From contig NW_026515422.1 of NCBI RefSeq assembly GCF_014898815.1, positions 1 through 64,000 on the forward strand: 64,000 bases of DNA, in the 5' to 3' direction. Both the position numbers and the translations under genes were made by a program. Under the pieces are notes generated by a model, which did no database searches, had not been told where the DNA came from, and worked only from the letters and a program-made list of their open reading frames with translations. Source of the DNA: Panonychus citri. Taxonomy: Eukaryota > Arthropoda > Arachnida > Trombidiformes > Tetranychidae. This document shows, one piece after another, positions 25,599 to 37,825 of the stretch; the stretch's first letter is position 1, and each line of letters starts with the position of its first letter.

Positions 25599-28500
25599 AT
25601 TAGCTGAGAAAAAAGTTCTGACAGAAAAAAGTTCGATGTCTTTAGAATGACAATTTTTTGCTTACCTCATTCATGAACTTTTCTCATTGTCAACACTGAT
25701 TAGAGAGTAACATACAAAATTCATGAGAGAGGTTAATTTGATTCACCTACAACTGAAAAAGTGGAAATATAATTCAGCAAAAATCTACGAGTTTGAGCAA
25801 TTAAGAAGCAATTTGATTGTGGTGGGTTTTTAAATTGTTTTACTGTCAATTATTTGTTTCAATAACAATCAAATTTTCATTGTTACTTTTTTTTCTGACG
25901 AAATTGTTTCCGGCAAATTGTGATGATTAAAACTATGTGTAAATTGTTTCAATTAACAGTTATAAAATTAGAAAACAATTTACAACCTGATTCTAGTAAT
26001 AGTTTGATAACAATTTAGCTTTTGTATGATTTAACGATAAGATTATGGATAAGAATCTAAAAGTTTATCAACTCACCTACTATCACAACAATTAAATCTT
26101 ATTCAATTTATGTGCTAATTTGTAATCACAATTAACAAACAAACAATTCAATTGTAAGTACTATCAATATAGCGGATATTGGAAACTATTTAATTTAATT
26201 GTTTATTGATGAGAAAAAAATTGTTCTAACCAATTCGATGATCCAAAACCTAAGAAACTAATCAAGTACATGTACCGAACTGTTCAATGAATAGTAAATC
26301 ATTTCAAGAATTTTGGGAATTAAAAATAAACAAGAGAAAATTTTGACAATTGAATGAACTGGAACACAAACGTTTCATGTAAATTTCCATGAAATCTGAT
26401 GATTGATTTATCGTTGATATTCAAAAGGAATGAAAGAATTTTTTTATTCTCTCGAAAAGAAAAATCTAATTGAATTAATCTTCTCTTCGAGTCAAATTCG
26501 TTCTCAACTATTCATGTTTCGTTTCCCTGTTTTTGTCAGAATTTTATTTATCATTATCATAATTAGTGAAGATCATGAGAAATAATCAGGTAATTGTTTT
26601 ATCTTTACCTGTTTGGTATATTCAAGAGTTAAAAGTAATCAATCAACAATTCAAAACATAACCTCAAATGAACTAATTTTATTATTAATCGCTCAACATG
26701 AACACCATTATCACCACCATGTAGAGGCCATTTTATTGCTCAAATTAATCATTTCAATGAGTAATAAACTAGAACAATGTAATTACCATTAAATGTTTGA
26801 TTGACAGTTCAAGAGGGAACATGTAATTCATCATGATTATCATATTAATTAACTAATAACCACCTTTTCATTTCAAACTTTATTTCAAATTATATAGAAA
26901 TAGCATTAACTGTTTAGCTTTATCATTGATCATTATCAATGAATTGTTCATTTTTAATCATGACACGAAAATCTGACTCTGTCATTTTGCTACTTAATCG
27001 TAATCATTAAACTGATTGTTCTGGTTATCCATTCATAATGTTTGATAAAGGAGACAAGAATTTCTGTTTTCTTATTCATTTTCATTATCGTCATTTTTTA
27101 TAACGTAAAGAAATTGATAATCATGGTTATCATCAGATAGGAGATGATGAAGAAAAGAAAATATTGATTTTCTTTTTGCTGTTATGTAATATTAAATTCA
27201 TGATAAATTAGATAACATTAGTCTGTGTAGTTTATATTAATTACATTTGAGAAAATTGGTCAACAAAAATGGGATTATAATGAAAAAAGAGTTTTTAATA
27301 TTCGGGATTCTGTCAATAACAGAAACTATTATTTATCATGTTCTCATCCATGTTTCCTTGGCTTCATCCTACTTATTATATTTGTTATCCTTTGAGATTA
27401 ACCTCATCTAAGCCTTTAATTGGCTTTAATAACCCAATTGATTATTTCGCCATCACTGAGTTTGATTACAGGAATAAATCATGATAAAGATAATCATTTT
27501 TATAGATTATTGAAATTTTCTGGAAAAAAAATGACCACAAGTTTCAAAAAGTTTCATTCATTGACCAGAAAAAAAAGTTCAATTGCAAAATATTAAAAAT
27601 CTTACATGAGAAAGATTAATTATCCTGTCAGAAAAATGGACAGAACTTAAAAATTAAAGTTCCCAGTTTTTAATTAACTTTTCATCTTCAACGAAAATCC
27701 TTGATGAGAATCATTGTAATTAATTGACACTAATTGAGGTGATATTCGTGATTCAAAGTTACTTTTGATTGTGATATTTTGTCTTCATTGTTTTGTCAAG
27801 TTTATCATGAGAATTGTTTATCCTGGTAAACAATATCATGAACTTCAGATGAAATTTTTGATATTAACTAATAGTTCACACATTAATGTGAAATCATCTA
27901 AATTTTATCATGAAAAAAAACCAAATCGACCAAAATGACAAATTATTTCAACGTAAGGACTCACAGAATTTTCCATTTTATCCCGATGGAATATCCTGGA
28001 AAAAGGATTACTCTGGTGTCTTGTTGTTCTCATGATAAAGGATAGTATTGACGTAGATCGAGATTTCTGAATAAGTGTCACAGAGAATCATCTTTTTTTC
28101 TATCTCTTTAGGATTCGACGATAATCTCAAATGAATTAACGTGAAAGTTTATCTCATTTTCCTTGAACAATGATGTCATTAATCAAATCGAAAGCGAAAA
28201 GTTTATATTATATAGAATTCAAACTAAGAATATCGCAAGTTTTCAATTATCATGTAACATTTCATTTCTCAATAATTGACCCTTTTCACGAGTTCACGAA
28301 ATGGAAAGACAAATGATGAGCTACACGTAAGAATTGAAAACCTCAAATGGGAATTATGATGAACTTTCAACTAAATTCTGTGAACAATGTAAAGAACTTA
28401 TAATAGAGAAAGTGCCAATGAATCTCATGTTCAATGTCAATTTCAATCAGGATCAATGAAGAAAAATATCGAGAGAGAAAGAAGGTTAAATGGAGTCACG

Positions 28501-31265
28501 TGACTTCATATTCAGGGTTATAACTCGAAAGTGAAAAGCATGAAAGTTCAGGTTTGACAGTGAAAATCCAAGAGTTTGATTGGTGAATTATCACCTAATC
28601 AGTATTATATTTGTGATCAAATTCATATTAATAAGAACTTTACCCCAGGATTATCTCCATCAATTCTAATGTTTGTTTCTTTTTTTTCTGTAGAATTTCG
28701 AGACAATCATGAGTCAGACTGTGGAAAAAGAAATTCTCAAAAAAAAGAACTGAAATCTTACGAAATTTTCGAACCAATCGATGAATTATTGTTATCAATA
28801 TTTGGATTCTCAATAAGAAAGTACATGTATTAGATTAAAAAATATGAAATAAACTGCAGCATTTTGCCTTCTAAACAAAACTCTGGTAACTTGATACTAA
28901 TATTTACACTCGATACTCATCCATTGAGTTTACTGAATTTCATCATTTGGTAAATAGTTTTGATAATATTTGTTTGTCATAACTTTTGTTGACCTTCAAG
29001 AATCAAGAATCTATTAATATGAAAGTTTATTGGAATCACTGAGAAAATCTTGATAAGAATGGTTCATGATTAACTCTTACCTTATAGCAGAATCATTATT
29101 ATTAATAGATATAGAATTACATGAAGACCCTGTATGGTTAAAATGAGAAGATTAATTAAAACCAAGAGCATAAATACATAAGTCAAACTGAATTAATGTT
29201 CCAATAATAATAGAAATTGATACAATAGTATCAACGATATTAGTTTGTATTCATCTTCTCTGAGTTTTCTGATTAAATGGTCATGTTTTAATCATAACAA
29301 ATCAGGAAAAACTACAAAGGTAAGACAAAAGGTTAACCAAATAAATATCATATTCTTACCCTGGAGGTTTTTTTTTATTTGTTCACAGTTTCAATGAATC
29401 ATTTATATGAACCTGATGAACTTTCTTAAGGGATTTTGGACATTGTTCAATTGTGAGCACAATCGTATTAATATTATTCTTATTATTATTATGAGTGTTA
29501 TTCAAGTGTGATATTTTCACTTCTATTTATTAGTAACAAACACTTAGCATTGTCATGAAAAACTTTGCCCTCAGGGTAACATGAAAGTTTACCTTTTAAA
29601 TTATTCATTAAGTTTCCATATCACTTAACGATCAGTTTTACTGAATGACAACTTTCTTATCATATAACGAGTTTATATTATTACAATTTAACGATTTTAA
29701 TTAAAGTTCATTCAATCTAATATTTACTTTCATCTTCCTTCTGAAAGTTCATTTGACATTTTATTAGATGAAATTCCATCCAAGCCAATCTTCAGGGTGA
29801 CTGAATAAACCAATGATTAGTTTAATAACTGGTTGATTTATGAATGAACCTAAAATTCAATGAATTTCAAGGTTCAATATATTTAATTGTGAATTTACTC
29901 GATAATTAATTTCCAACCTGAGCTTAAAGTTTATATCATCTGAAGTGTTTAGATAACAACAAACTATTAGTAGTTCATATTATTGTTCAAGAATAGAAAC
30001 TGAATTTCATCATGAATCTAAATTCTAAGTCGTTTATTTGTTAGAATTCAACTCTCGTTCTCTTTTCATGGTCAGTAGTCTTGTTAATGATAAAGAGTAA
30101 CTAATAATCGAAGCAATTTTTTTTTCGGTCATTGCATTAAACTTAATTAATGCGAAAACTTAATCATCCAAAAATTGGATCGAAAAACGGATTCGAACCT
30201 CTTCAAGTGTACAAACTTTAATGATGAAAAATTCTGGCGCAAATTTGGCAACAGTTTAAGTTCATTCTAGTGTAACCTCATCTTATTATCATTTCTTAAT
30301 AGTTTAACATCTTAGTTCTGTGGGTAAATATTCATAGTAACAATCTAGACTTTATATTATCTAATAAAATTTATCATTCCCTGTGGAAATCTTTATTTTT
30401 TCCGATCTTATTTACTTAAACTGACCAGTGTCCAATCAATTTTATATTCGAGTTGAGGTAAAGTAGTCAATTCAGCAATAGGTTTCGTATTTACTCAAGA
30501 CGATTCATTAGTATTACACAAATTTAGATGAATATGATTAGTTTATCGAAAAGTTCTGATGGACATTTATTCATAAATTTATCATTCAATTATTCAGTTG
30601 ATTGATAACAAAAGTTACAATTGCTGTTTAGAATAGTGAAAAGTTCAATTGAGATGCAATTCTATTAATAGTTATTGGTAATTATATAATTAGAATTAGA
30701 TTTTATTACATGTTTAATGTTTAATAACATGAAATTTTCCTCTTATTGTCTTTTATTATCTTCATAAAATTCATAACCATGAAGCTCAAAGTTGTTGTAT
30801 CATCTAGATAATTGAATATGATGTAAATGAACAAATGAAATCAGATTGAGATACGATAAAGTCTAAAGATTATACATTTGATTGGATTATAAGTATTTCC
30901 TCAATTATGATAATCGTATTCATAATTCTGTTGATACAAAGTAAACAATAAGTCAGGTATTAATTCATCAGGTTAATCAGCTTTTCAATGGTTGAAATAA
31001 TTTGAAAGAGATAACATGAAATTATGATCAACAATGTTATCATTATGTTGATGACGATGGATATTGATGAATATTTCAGTTGAATAAACCGGAAAACATT
31101 GTCAATGTGACAGTTTTTGATCAAATTGATTTGATTAGAAGTGAAAACTTGATAGTATCGATCGTTTCTATTATCGTCTGACGTTCCGAGAGCATAATGA
31201 CATTTAATCTATGATAATTGCATGCTAGGAATTTCTTTTAGTGAAACTTTCTTAATAATAAAATT

Positions 31266-31811
31266 AATAAGGGATTACAGTCATCGACTGTCTACTTTCC
31301 CCTCTTTATTCATCAAATCAGATGAGAACATCATCATTGACTATCTCTATTGCCCTCAATCAATCACAATTAAACCCATTGGTCAAGAGTGTAACCTTGT
31401 AGAGATTTGAAGGACATACAATGAAGTATAAAAGCTAATGAGTGTAAAGATTAGTCAGTTCTTATTTTTCTTAGCTCTTAAGTTACCATAAGACTCGTGG
31501 CTTGTTTTTCTATACATTGTGTGTACCTCAAACTCTCCTAAAACCTCAATCACATTTTCTATTGTTTTCTATCAACCTTTTCATTAAGTTTCCCGTTTAT
31601 TGTTTTTACCTTTATTCTTTCCCAATTTAAAGTTCATTGTGAGTTTCATTAAGAGTTCATTTATATTGAAGTTTCCAGTGTTCAATTAATGAGACAGTTC
31701 GCCGGTTTCTGCAGTCAGTAACTGCATAGTGATAGGCCTGAGATTTTACCCTTATTATTACTTTTCTTATTTTCTTATTGATCTTGGTTTTTGTTACCAT
31801 ATAACCTAACA
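31266..31811 (+). repeat. 5' LTR
   Basis: Aligns over its whole length with 40285-40830. The end is ...ATAACCTAACA; the start is AATAAGGGATTACAG where the 3' copy has TGTAAGGGATTACAG. A perfect dyad (ACAGTCATCGACTGT, 31277-31291) lies 11 bp inside the outer end. The copies differ by scattered substitutions and 1-3-nt indels, for example GATGAG versus GATAAG. Confidence 0.95.
31427..31460 (+). promoter_or_regulatory. LTR core promoter: TATA box and initiator
   Basis: TATAAAA at 31427-31433 is followed 30 bp later by TCAGTT (31455-31460), which matches the arthropod initiator consensus TCAGTT. The same pair is preserved in the 3' LTR near 40447 and 40476. The spacing is that expected for RNA polymerase II, so the U3/R border is probably at the A of the TCAGTT. 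Confidence 0.65.
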
Positions 31812-31813
31812 AA

Positions 31814-31831
31814 TGGTGGAGATGCTCGAGT
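31814..31831 (+). other. Putative primer-binding site
   Basis: TGGTGGAGATGCTCGAGT begins two bases after the 5' LTR end. It starts with TGG, the complement of a tRNA CCA end, as expected. I could not assign the tRNA from the sequence alone. Confidence 0.6.
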
Positions 31832-31981
31832 CTCTGTGTCTCTAAGTGAATAATAGTGTTAAGAGCTTACAACAAATAAAAAGCTAAAGTGAAAAACACA
31901 TATTCTTCATCTGAAATCGCCGATTTCAACTCAACAACAACCTCCGAATCATCATCATTCTACTCATTTTCATCTGACATC

Positions 31982-34735
31982 ATGATGGCCGATAAACCAG
32001 AAGTAACCATTGAACAATTTGGTAAAGACGATGAAAACAAACAACATTTTCTTTCCGCTGTTGGCATACCCAAAGATCTTCAAGGACACGTTCTCACCAG
32101 GAGATATCACGAAGTGATCATCACAATGAAAACTCTATACGATGAACCGCTCAGCCTTCCACTAGATCGTAAGCTAACATTCAACCACAAATGGTACGAT
32201 TGTCCAGAACAGATGAAAAAACTACGAGGAATTGGAATGACCGAAGCTAGTTTACAAGAGCTTATCCGTCTCAACTACTTCGACGATGATATTACCATGA
32301 AGTCTTTGACTTCAGAAGATTTAAGAGGTCACCTCAAGGACGGACAGATAAAACTATTCCACAATTTCAACATAGAAAACAACAAAGCCACTGGTGAATC
32401 AACGGGAAGAACTAATTCATCACCCATCATCTCACCAACTCCGATAGATACAAAAACATATCACACACCACGTATCTTCGCCCATCATCAACGTACTCCA
32501 ACCAAAATGGAACGACCAACAGAGTATCAACACTCAAACGTGTCAAACAAAATGGCACAAAGCACCAACGCTCAACCTCAGATCTTCCCGATCAACACAA
32601 TTCAACAGCTTTACCTACCAGCCGATCCGACAAAATTTCTACGCCCTTACAAAGAAGGAGATAACCTGCACCTATGGTTACAATCATTTGAATCAAAAAT
32701 CGAGGTTTACGAATACAATGATCTCAACGCATTCAAACTATTGGCCCTTTCGCTACCAATCTTCATGTACGATGAAGTCAAACGACTTCACATGGAACAA
32801 CCAAACATCACCTTCAAAGAAATTTGTAATAAACTAAGGCAGAAACACATTGGCAGACACGAACAGGTAATAGCTCTTCAGACTTTACTCCTTTGTAAAT
32901 TCAAACAAGGCGATAATGTCTCATCTCATGTCGAGAAAATCAAAGCTGCCGCTGAACTTGATATCCCAGGTATTCAAGAAAAAGGTATCGTCATCATGGT
33001 AATGCATACGCTCCCAGATAATCTCAAAATCTCTGTTTCGCGCAACATGGAGTATATGACATTGGACAACCTTAAAACCGCAATGGGTAATTACAACAGC
33101 AGAAAGCTAAGCAGTCAATCAACTGCTCCTCAAGCAACCAACTCTAAACCAAGAAACGATAAAAACAGCCAAAAGAGATCAAACCCTAAAGATCGAAAGC
33201 CTTATGACGCTTCAGTAAGCTGCACATATTGTAACAGAGTTGGACATACAGTCGAAGACTGTAGAACACGAAAAAGAGATGAAGATACTCAAGACCCCAA
33301 GAAAGAAGAGATAACGATCAAAGCTTTCACAATCCCATCACAACGCTCAACCAATGACCAAGCACGTGAACAAGTCTATCAATCGAGTACTCTTTTATCA
33401 ACACAACAAACATCAAATACTGAAAATACAGTATCACCGATAAACTTATCGCCACAAACATCTACTAAAACTCAAGTAGCTGCAATCAGTGATTGCATTA
33501 AAGTTCGCTCAGTTAATAGTGAAAATAATACAGATCCAACTATAGTAGTGTATCCAACCGACAGTGAAGAAGTGAAAGCAATTACAGCATTAGTCGATTC
33601 TGGTGCTGGTACTTCACTAATGTCACTATCAATGGCAAAGAAACTAAAGTTGTGGATCTACCGTACGTCTCATTTAAAGTTCCGAGGATTCAGTGAAAAG
33701 CCAGAAGTGTCAATCGGTATTTCTCAAATTTTCATCAAGGTTTATCCTCGTTATAGAGAAACGGGATTACGAATTTTCATATTCAACGACCTGAGTTACG
33801 ACCTTCTCCTAGGCCAGAACTTCATCCATAGTGCTTCAGCCTCAATCATTGGCAACGAAGAAACCAGAAAATTCACGATCACACGACATGGTCAACCATT
33901 ACAAACAAAAATTCGAAGCCCCGACATCAGATGCTGGGCATACCTATTCAACAACTATTTTCCTAGTGTTTACGGACCTCAAATCAACGAGCCTGAACCA
34001 CCAATACAACTAAATCTCGATCAATTGAAGTTACCAACTTCAGATCAATCATCGAATATCCAGCAATCGCTCGATCAAAACTCAACAAAAGAGATATCAA
34101 AAAGAAAGATTAAGAAAGCTAATCGTAGAAATCGAATCCAAAGTTTCGTAAACGAGATTAAACGACTCAACACAACAATCAACTATGTTCAACAAGATTA
34201 TCGAGTCGCAGTTCAACAGAGAAAATTAAATCAACGGAGAGATGAATTTCCAGAATCAAATAAAGAAGTGATCTCAGTGTTAATGAAAACAATCTCACCC
34301 ACCCTCAACGAACAAGAAAAATCAATGATGTTAAATTTCATCAACAAATATTTAGAAGTGTTCTCAACTCATAAATACGATCTCGGAAAGATCACAAGTG
34401 ATGTAGTGCCAATCAAAATCGACATTGGACTCAACCCTATTCCACAGTGCAACCCTTATCGTCTTGGACCTAAAATGCGTGAAGTTATGGACGAAAAGAT
34501 CAAAGAACTAATGAAATACGATATTATCGAAAGATCAAAATCTCGTGGATGTTCACCCGCTTTTCTCGTTCCAAAACCGAATGGCAGTCATCGACTGGTC
34601 ACAAGTTTTGTGGAGCTAAATGCAATATGTAGAACTCGAAAGTTTCCAATGCCTAATGTTGATGACCACATTCAAGCGTTAGCAGGTTACAATTTCTTCA
34701 TATCAATCGATTTCTCAAGGATTTCATCAAATTGA
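31982..34735 (+). CDS. gag, aspartic protease and N-terminal part of reverse transcriptase, one frame
   Basis: A frame open from 31889 to TGA at 34733-34735. The first Met codons are at 31982 (MMADK), so I start there. N-terminal gag contains a helical capsid-like region (KEGDNLHLWLQSFESKIEVY onward). It is followed by a CCHC zinc knuckle, CTYCNRVGHTVEDC, near 33.22 kb. The retropepsin domain shows ALVDSGAGTS and the YDLLLGQNF flap-to-core motif near 33.6-33.8 kb. The frame then enters reverse transcriptase: SRGCSPAFLVPKPNGSHRL and FPMPNVDDHIQALAG, and breaks just after ISIDFS. Gag and protease share one frame, so no gag-pol frameshift is used here. The break falls inside a conserved RT core and is best read as a mutation. 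Confidence 0.9.
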   Translation: MMADKPEVTIEQFGKDDENKQHFLSAVGIPKDLQGHVLTRRYHEVIITMKTLYDEPLSLPLDRKLTFNHKWYDCPEQMKKLRGIGMTEASLQELIRLNYFDDDITMKSLTSEDLRGHLKDGQIKLFHNFNIENNKATGESTGRTNSSPIISPTPIDTKTYHTPRIFAHHQRTPTKMERPTEYQHSNVSNKMAQSTNAQPQIFPINTIQQLYLPADPTKFLRPYKEGDNLHLWLQSFESKIEVYEYNDLNAFKLLALSLPIFMYDEVKRLHMEQPNITFKEICNKLRQKHIGRHEQVIALQTLLLCKFKQGDNVSSHVEKIKAAAELDIPGIQEKGIVIMVMHTLPDNLKISVSRNMEYMTLDNLKTAMGNYNSRKLSSQSTAPQATNSKPRNDKNSQKRSNPKDRKPYDASVSCTYCNRVGHTVEDCRTRKRDEDTQDPKKEEITIKAFTIPSQRSTNDQAREQVYQSSTLLSTQQTSNTENTVSPINLSPQTSTKTQVAAISDCIKVRSVNSENNTDPTIVVYPTDSEEVKAITALVDSGAGTSLMSLSMAKKLKLWIYRTSHLKFRGFSEKPEVSIGISQIFIKVYPRYRETGLRIFIFNDLSYDLLLGQNFIHSASASIIGNEETRKFTITRHGQPLQTKIRSPDIRCWAYLFNNYFPSVYGPQINEPEPPIQLNLDQLKLPTSDQSSNIQQSLDQNSTKEISKRKIKKANRRNRIQSFVNEIKRLNTTINYVQQDYRVAVQQRKLNQRRDEFPESNKEVISVLMKTISPTLNEQEKSMMLNFINKYLEVFSTHKYDLGKITSDVVPIKIDIGLNPIPQCNPYRLGPKMREVMDEKIKELMKYDIIERSKSRGCSPAFLVPKPNGSHRLVTSFVELNAICRTRKFPMPNVDDHIQALAGYNFFISIDFSRISSN

Positions 34736-36053
34736 ACTCGCCCCTTCAGAACGTGAAAAAGTAGCATTCGTGACAGAAAGTGGTAAATATCAATATAAAA
34801 GATTACCAATGGGACTAGCCGACAGTCCAGCCTACTTCCAAGAATTCGTGAATCGCATCTTCGGTGATTTACTTTATCACACTTGCCTTGCCTACATAGA
34901 CGATGTGGTAATCTTGGGAAGAGATTTCAACAATTTACTCGAAAATGCAACAAAAGTTTTCGATCGTATCAAACAACATGGCCTAAAGGTACAACCAGAC
35001 AAATGTAAGTTCGGTTACAACGAAATAAAATTTTTAGGACACATTATAAGTGGTTCCAAAGTAAAACCCGATCCAGAAAAAGTCGCTCGACTTAAAGCAT
35101 TTGAACCCCCTCGTGAAGTCAAAGGACTTCAATCACAATTGGGATTGTTCAACTATTTGGCCAAATTCATTCCTAACTATTCAACATTAGCATCTGAACT
35201 GTTTGAATTATGTGCTAAAAAGAATAACTGGAGATGGACCAAAATTCATCAAGCCTGTTGGCAGAAAATCAAAGATTCATTAATCGAAAATTGTGAATTA
35301 GCACAATACAATCCAGATAAAGAGCATAAACTCATGGTCGATGCCAGTTCTATCGCCGTTGGTGGCATGTTACTTCAACTCGAAAACGACGAATGGAGAC
35401 CAGTTAGTTACTTCGGTTCAAAACTCGCGAAGCATCAGCTCTCGTATACAATAACGGAAAAAGAATGCCTTGCCGTCGTTGTCGGTATAAAGAAATATAC
35501 TCATTATCTCATCGGAAAAAAGTTCATTGTCGTCAGTGATCATCATGCTCTTTGCAGTCTCAGAAAAACAGAGTTTAAATGTGCGCGACTGCATCGTTGG
35601 GCAAACCTATTAGCTCAATTTCATTATACAATTGAATACGCCAGAGGAGAAACTCACCCCGCCGATTGTTTCTCACGTTCAGCTGAATGGAAGAATAAAA
35701 AAGCTGGAACACTTCAAGAAGAAGATTTCTACAAGTATCTCAACTACGTTTCTGAAGTCAATTCGACTTCAACAGAACACAATGAGAAGTCATCGACTTC
35801 TACAAATCATTCAGAAGAAGAAGATCTGAGTGAAACTGAACAACAAGGAAAAAGTGATAGAAAGATGAAAATTGCTTATGTTCGACAAATGATAAACGAA
35901 ATCAACAACAAATTAGAACAACCAGATATCATCGATAAACACACTATCACCAAATTCATCTATCAAGTTCAAATCGATACTGATCCAAATTTACGAGACA
36001 ACGAACCTTCAATCAAAATTGAACAACAAAAGATACAGCAATTAAACGCTTAA
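34736..36053 (+). CDS. Reverse transcriptase (C-terminal part) and RNase H
   Basis: This continues the RT domain in another frame, open from about 34,720 to TAA at 36051-36053. The polymerase active site is LAYIDDVVILG (the YxDD box is YIDD). RT motif KRLPMGLADSPAYFQ precedes it, and KFLGHIISG follows. The RNase H domain has MVDASSIAVGGMLL (catalytic Asp), TITEKECLAVV (Glu) and VVSDHHALCSL (Asp), ending in YARGETHPADCFSR, the usual gypsy tether. A long Glu/Ser/Lys-rich linker then leads towards integrase. The domain looks catalytically complete apart from the upstream frame break. The second frame change, near 36.03 kb, separates it from integrase. Confidence 0.92.
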
Positions 36054-36076
36054 TTAAGCAAACCAATGATGGCGAA

Positions 36077-37228
36077 TTGAAACAAAAATTTTGTATCAAA
36101 CAAGAGGTTTTATACAGAAAGTGTAAAAACGGTAAACTCGCAATTGTTTTACCACACAACATGATCAACAAAGTGTTTCAAAGTTTTCATGACAACGCTA
36201 TTGGAGGACATTATGGCCTAAAACCAACTCTAAAGAAAATCAAATCAACCTTCTGGTTCCCTAACATGGAAGAAATCATTAGAAATAAGATTTCAAAGTG
36301 TATCAAGTGCATCAAGTATAAGCCTAAAACGGTCAATCACGAAATACGAAGACCAATGCCGATTCCATCGAAACCCTTTGAAAGAGTTCAGATCGATATT
36401 CAAGGGCCTTATGCTTCATCAAAGAAACGGAACAAATATTTGATAGTTTCTGTTGACGTATTAACCAAGTTCGCTTACGCCAAAGCTTATCCAAATCAAC
36501 GAAGCAAGGAAGTCATTGACTTCATTAACAATCTAACAACATTCATCGGAATACCCACAGTAATTCAAACCGATAATGGACCAGCTTTCATCTCACTTGA
36601 AGTCTCAGACTTCATGAAAGAAAACGGTATAAAACACCAAAGGTCATCACCATATCGCCCTCAATCACAAGGATTAGTCGAACGTGTTAATGGTATTATT
36701 GGTACTCGAATAAAAATGTATTCTGAAAGAAAACTAGATTGGGACGAAAAGATTCGTGAAATCATCATCTCTTACAACTCAACACCAACCGAAAGTCTTG
36801 GACTTTCTCCTCACAAAATGTTATTCAACGTCGAACCAAAAAACCCGTTACTAAATCAATTCAATATTCATGAGAATGAAGATACCGATGACATCGATAA
36901 GGTTCGTGAATTAACAAGAGAAAGACTAACAACAATCCAAGAAAAACGACTATCGGAACAACAAGTTAAGAAAATTCCATTTTCAATTGGTGACATTGTA
37001 ACAAAGAAAGTCCATTTTCCATTTAAAGGAAAACTAACAGAAAAATTTGAAGGAAAATACGTTATACTTGAAGTATATGATTCCGCAGTTAAAATGATGA
37101 ATTTCAGAAATCACAAAACTGAAAAATCTAATTTCGTGAACATCAAACTCATGGAAAAAAGTTCAGAGATTGATCAAGATGAAGTTAGTAACTTCAATGA
37201 ACATCAATCTGATCACCAGGAAAGTTGA
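36077..37228 (+). CDS. Integrase
   Basis: DDE integrase that would join the cDNA to the host genome. The frame is open from about 36,032 to TGA at 37226-37228. The N-terminal HHCC zinc-binding module spans SFHDNAIGGHYG and CIKCIKYK. The catalytic core shows VQIDIQGPY (first Asp), IQTDNGPAF (second Asp) and QGLVERVNGI (Glu), with the gypsy-type spacing of 35 residues to the Glu. The C-terminal region has a GPF/Y-like module (KLTEKFEGKYVILEV). I see no chromodomain. It is displaced from RNase H by a frame change in 36.02-36.04 kb. The frame has no Met near its start, as expected for part of a polyprotein. Confidence 0.9.
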   Translation: MKQKFCIKQEVLYRKCKNGKLAIVLPHNMINKVFQSFHDNAIGGHYGLKPTLKKIKSTFWFPNMEEIIRNKISKCIKCIKYKPKTVNHEIRRPMPIPSKPFERVQIDIQGPYASSKKRNKYLIVSVDVLTKFAYAKAYPNQRSKEVIDFINNLTTFIGIPTVIQTDNGPAFISLEVSDFMKENGIKHQRSSPYRPQSQGLVERVNGIIGTRIKMYSERKLDWDEKIREIIISYNSTPTESLGLSPHKMLFNVEPKNPLLNQFNIHENEDTDDIDKVRELTRERLTTIQEKRLSEQQVKKIPFSIGDIVTKKVHFPFKGKLTEKFEGKYVILEVYDSAVKMMNFRNHKTEKSNFVNIKLMEKSSEIDQDEVSNFNEHQSDHQES

Positions 37229-37825
37229 CAACTAACACAATCATCCAAACATCATCATCTCATCAAAATTTTAAAACGAAATTTTAACCAGAAAAGTGCA
37301 AAACAATTAACTAAAGATCAAATATCAATTGACAATCAAACAAAGAAAACAAAGTCAAACAAAGATGAAGTTAATAACTTCAATTATCAATTAATCGCCT
37401 TAAGACAACAATCGATGATTAACCTAATTGGTCATATGAGTCAAAAAGCAACTAGATCTTCTTTGTTTAAGCCTTTTCAAGCTAAAACTGTCATCATTTC
37501 CGCTTTAATTGATTTTCAATTAGCTTTTGAAATCAATCTCATCGCTTTTAAAAGCAGTTTAACCTTCAACAGTCAAAGAGTATTTAAATCAATCACCCAA
37601 AGTGAACATCACCAGTTACATCTTGTTCACCGATCACCTTCACATCAATTCAAGTTCAATTTATTTGTGTTTAATTACATTTTATTTGTGCTCTTAATTA
37701 TTTTTATTGTTCTCCAACAACAAACTCATTCAAGTTCTGATATTTTATTCAATTTGTTTCCAACATTTCCTGTGACAACAAGAACAATTGAAGTCATTGA
37801 CTTCAACCAACATTTACTCTTCAAC
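37229..37825 (+). other. Leader-like gap between integrase and the extra ORFs
   Basis: About 600 bp after the integrase stop. It is partly open in the RING frame but encodes an unconvincing Phe/Leu/Ile-rich peptide. A long T-rich tract (37.67-37.71 kb) followed by an AG near 37.73 kb could be a splice acceptor, as used for env-like subgenomic mRNAs in errantiviruses; this is inference. It carries several of the dyads described below (37367-37381, 37506-37522, 37790-37804). Confidence 0.4.

Larger units (their letters stand above)
17508..31265. other. 13.8-kb non-coding region
   Basis: No convincing coding exon on either strand. The scattered frames above 60 codons are low-complexity or lack splice support. 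The stretch is A+T rich, with frequent TCATGA/ATCATGAT words and AAAGTTC/GAACTTT words, a pure CT run near 19.8 kb and a GA run near 25.6 kb. It may be intron of the GPCR whose last exon is at 17.2-17.5 kb, or intergenic. Confidence 0.6.

Noticed and set aside
28576..28833. 85-codon + strand frame
   Set aside because: No domain, no homologue recalled, and no splice partner; likely chance in A+T-rich sequence.
30189..30200. GGATTCGAACC, which resembles a tRNA T-arm on the minus strand
   Set aside because: Flanking bases do not form the T stem, and no matching acceptor or anticodon stem could be found.
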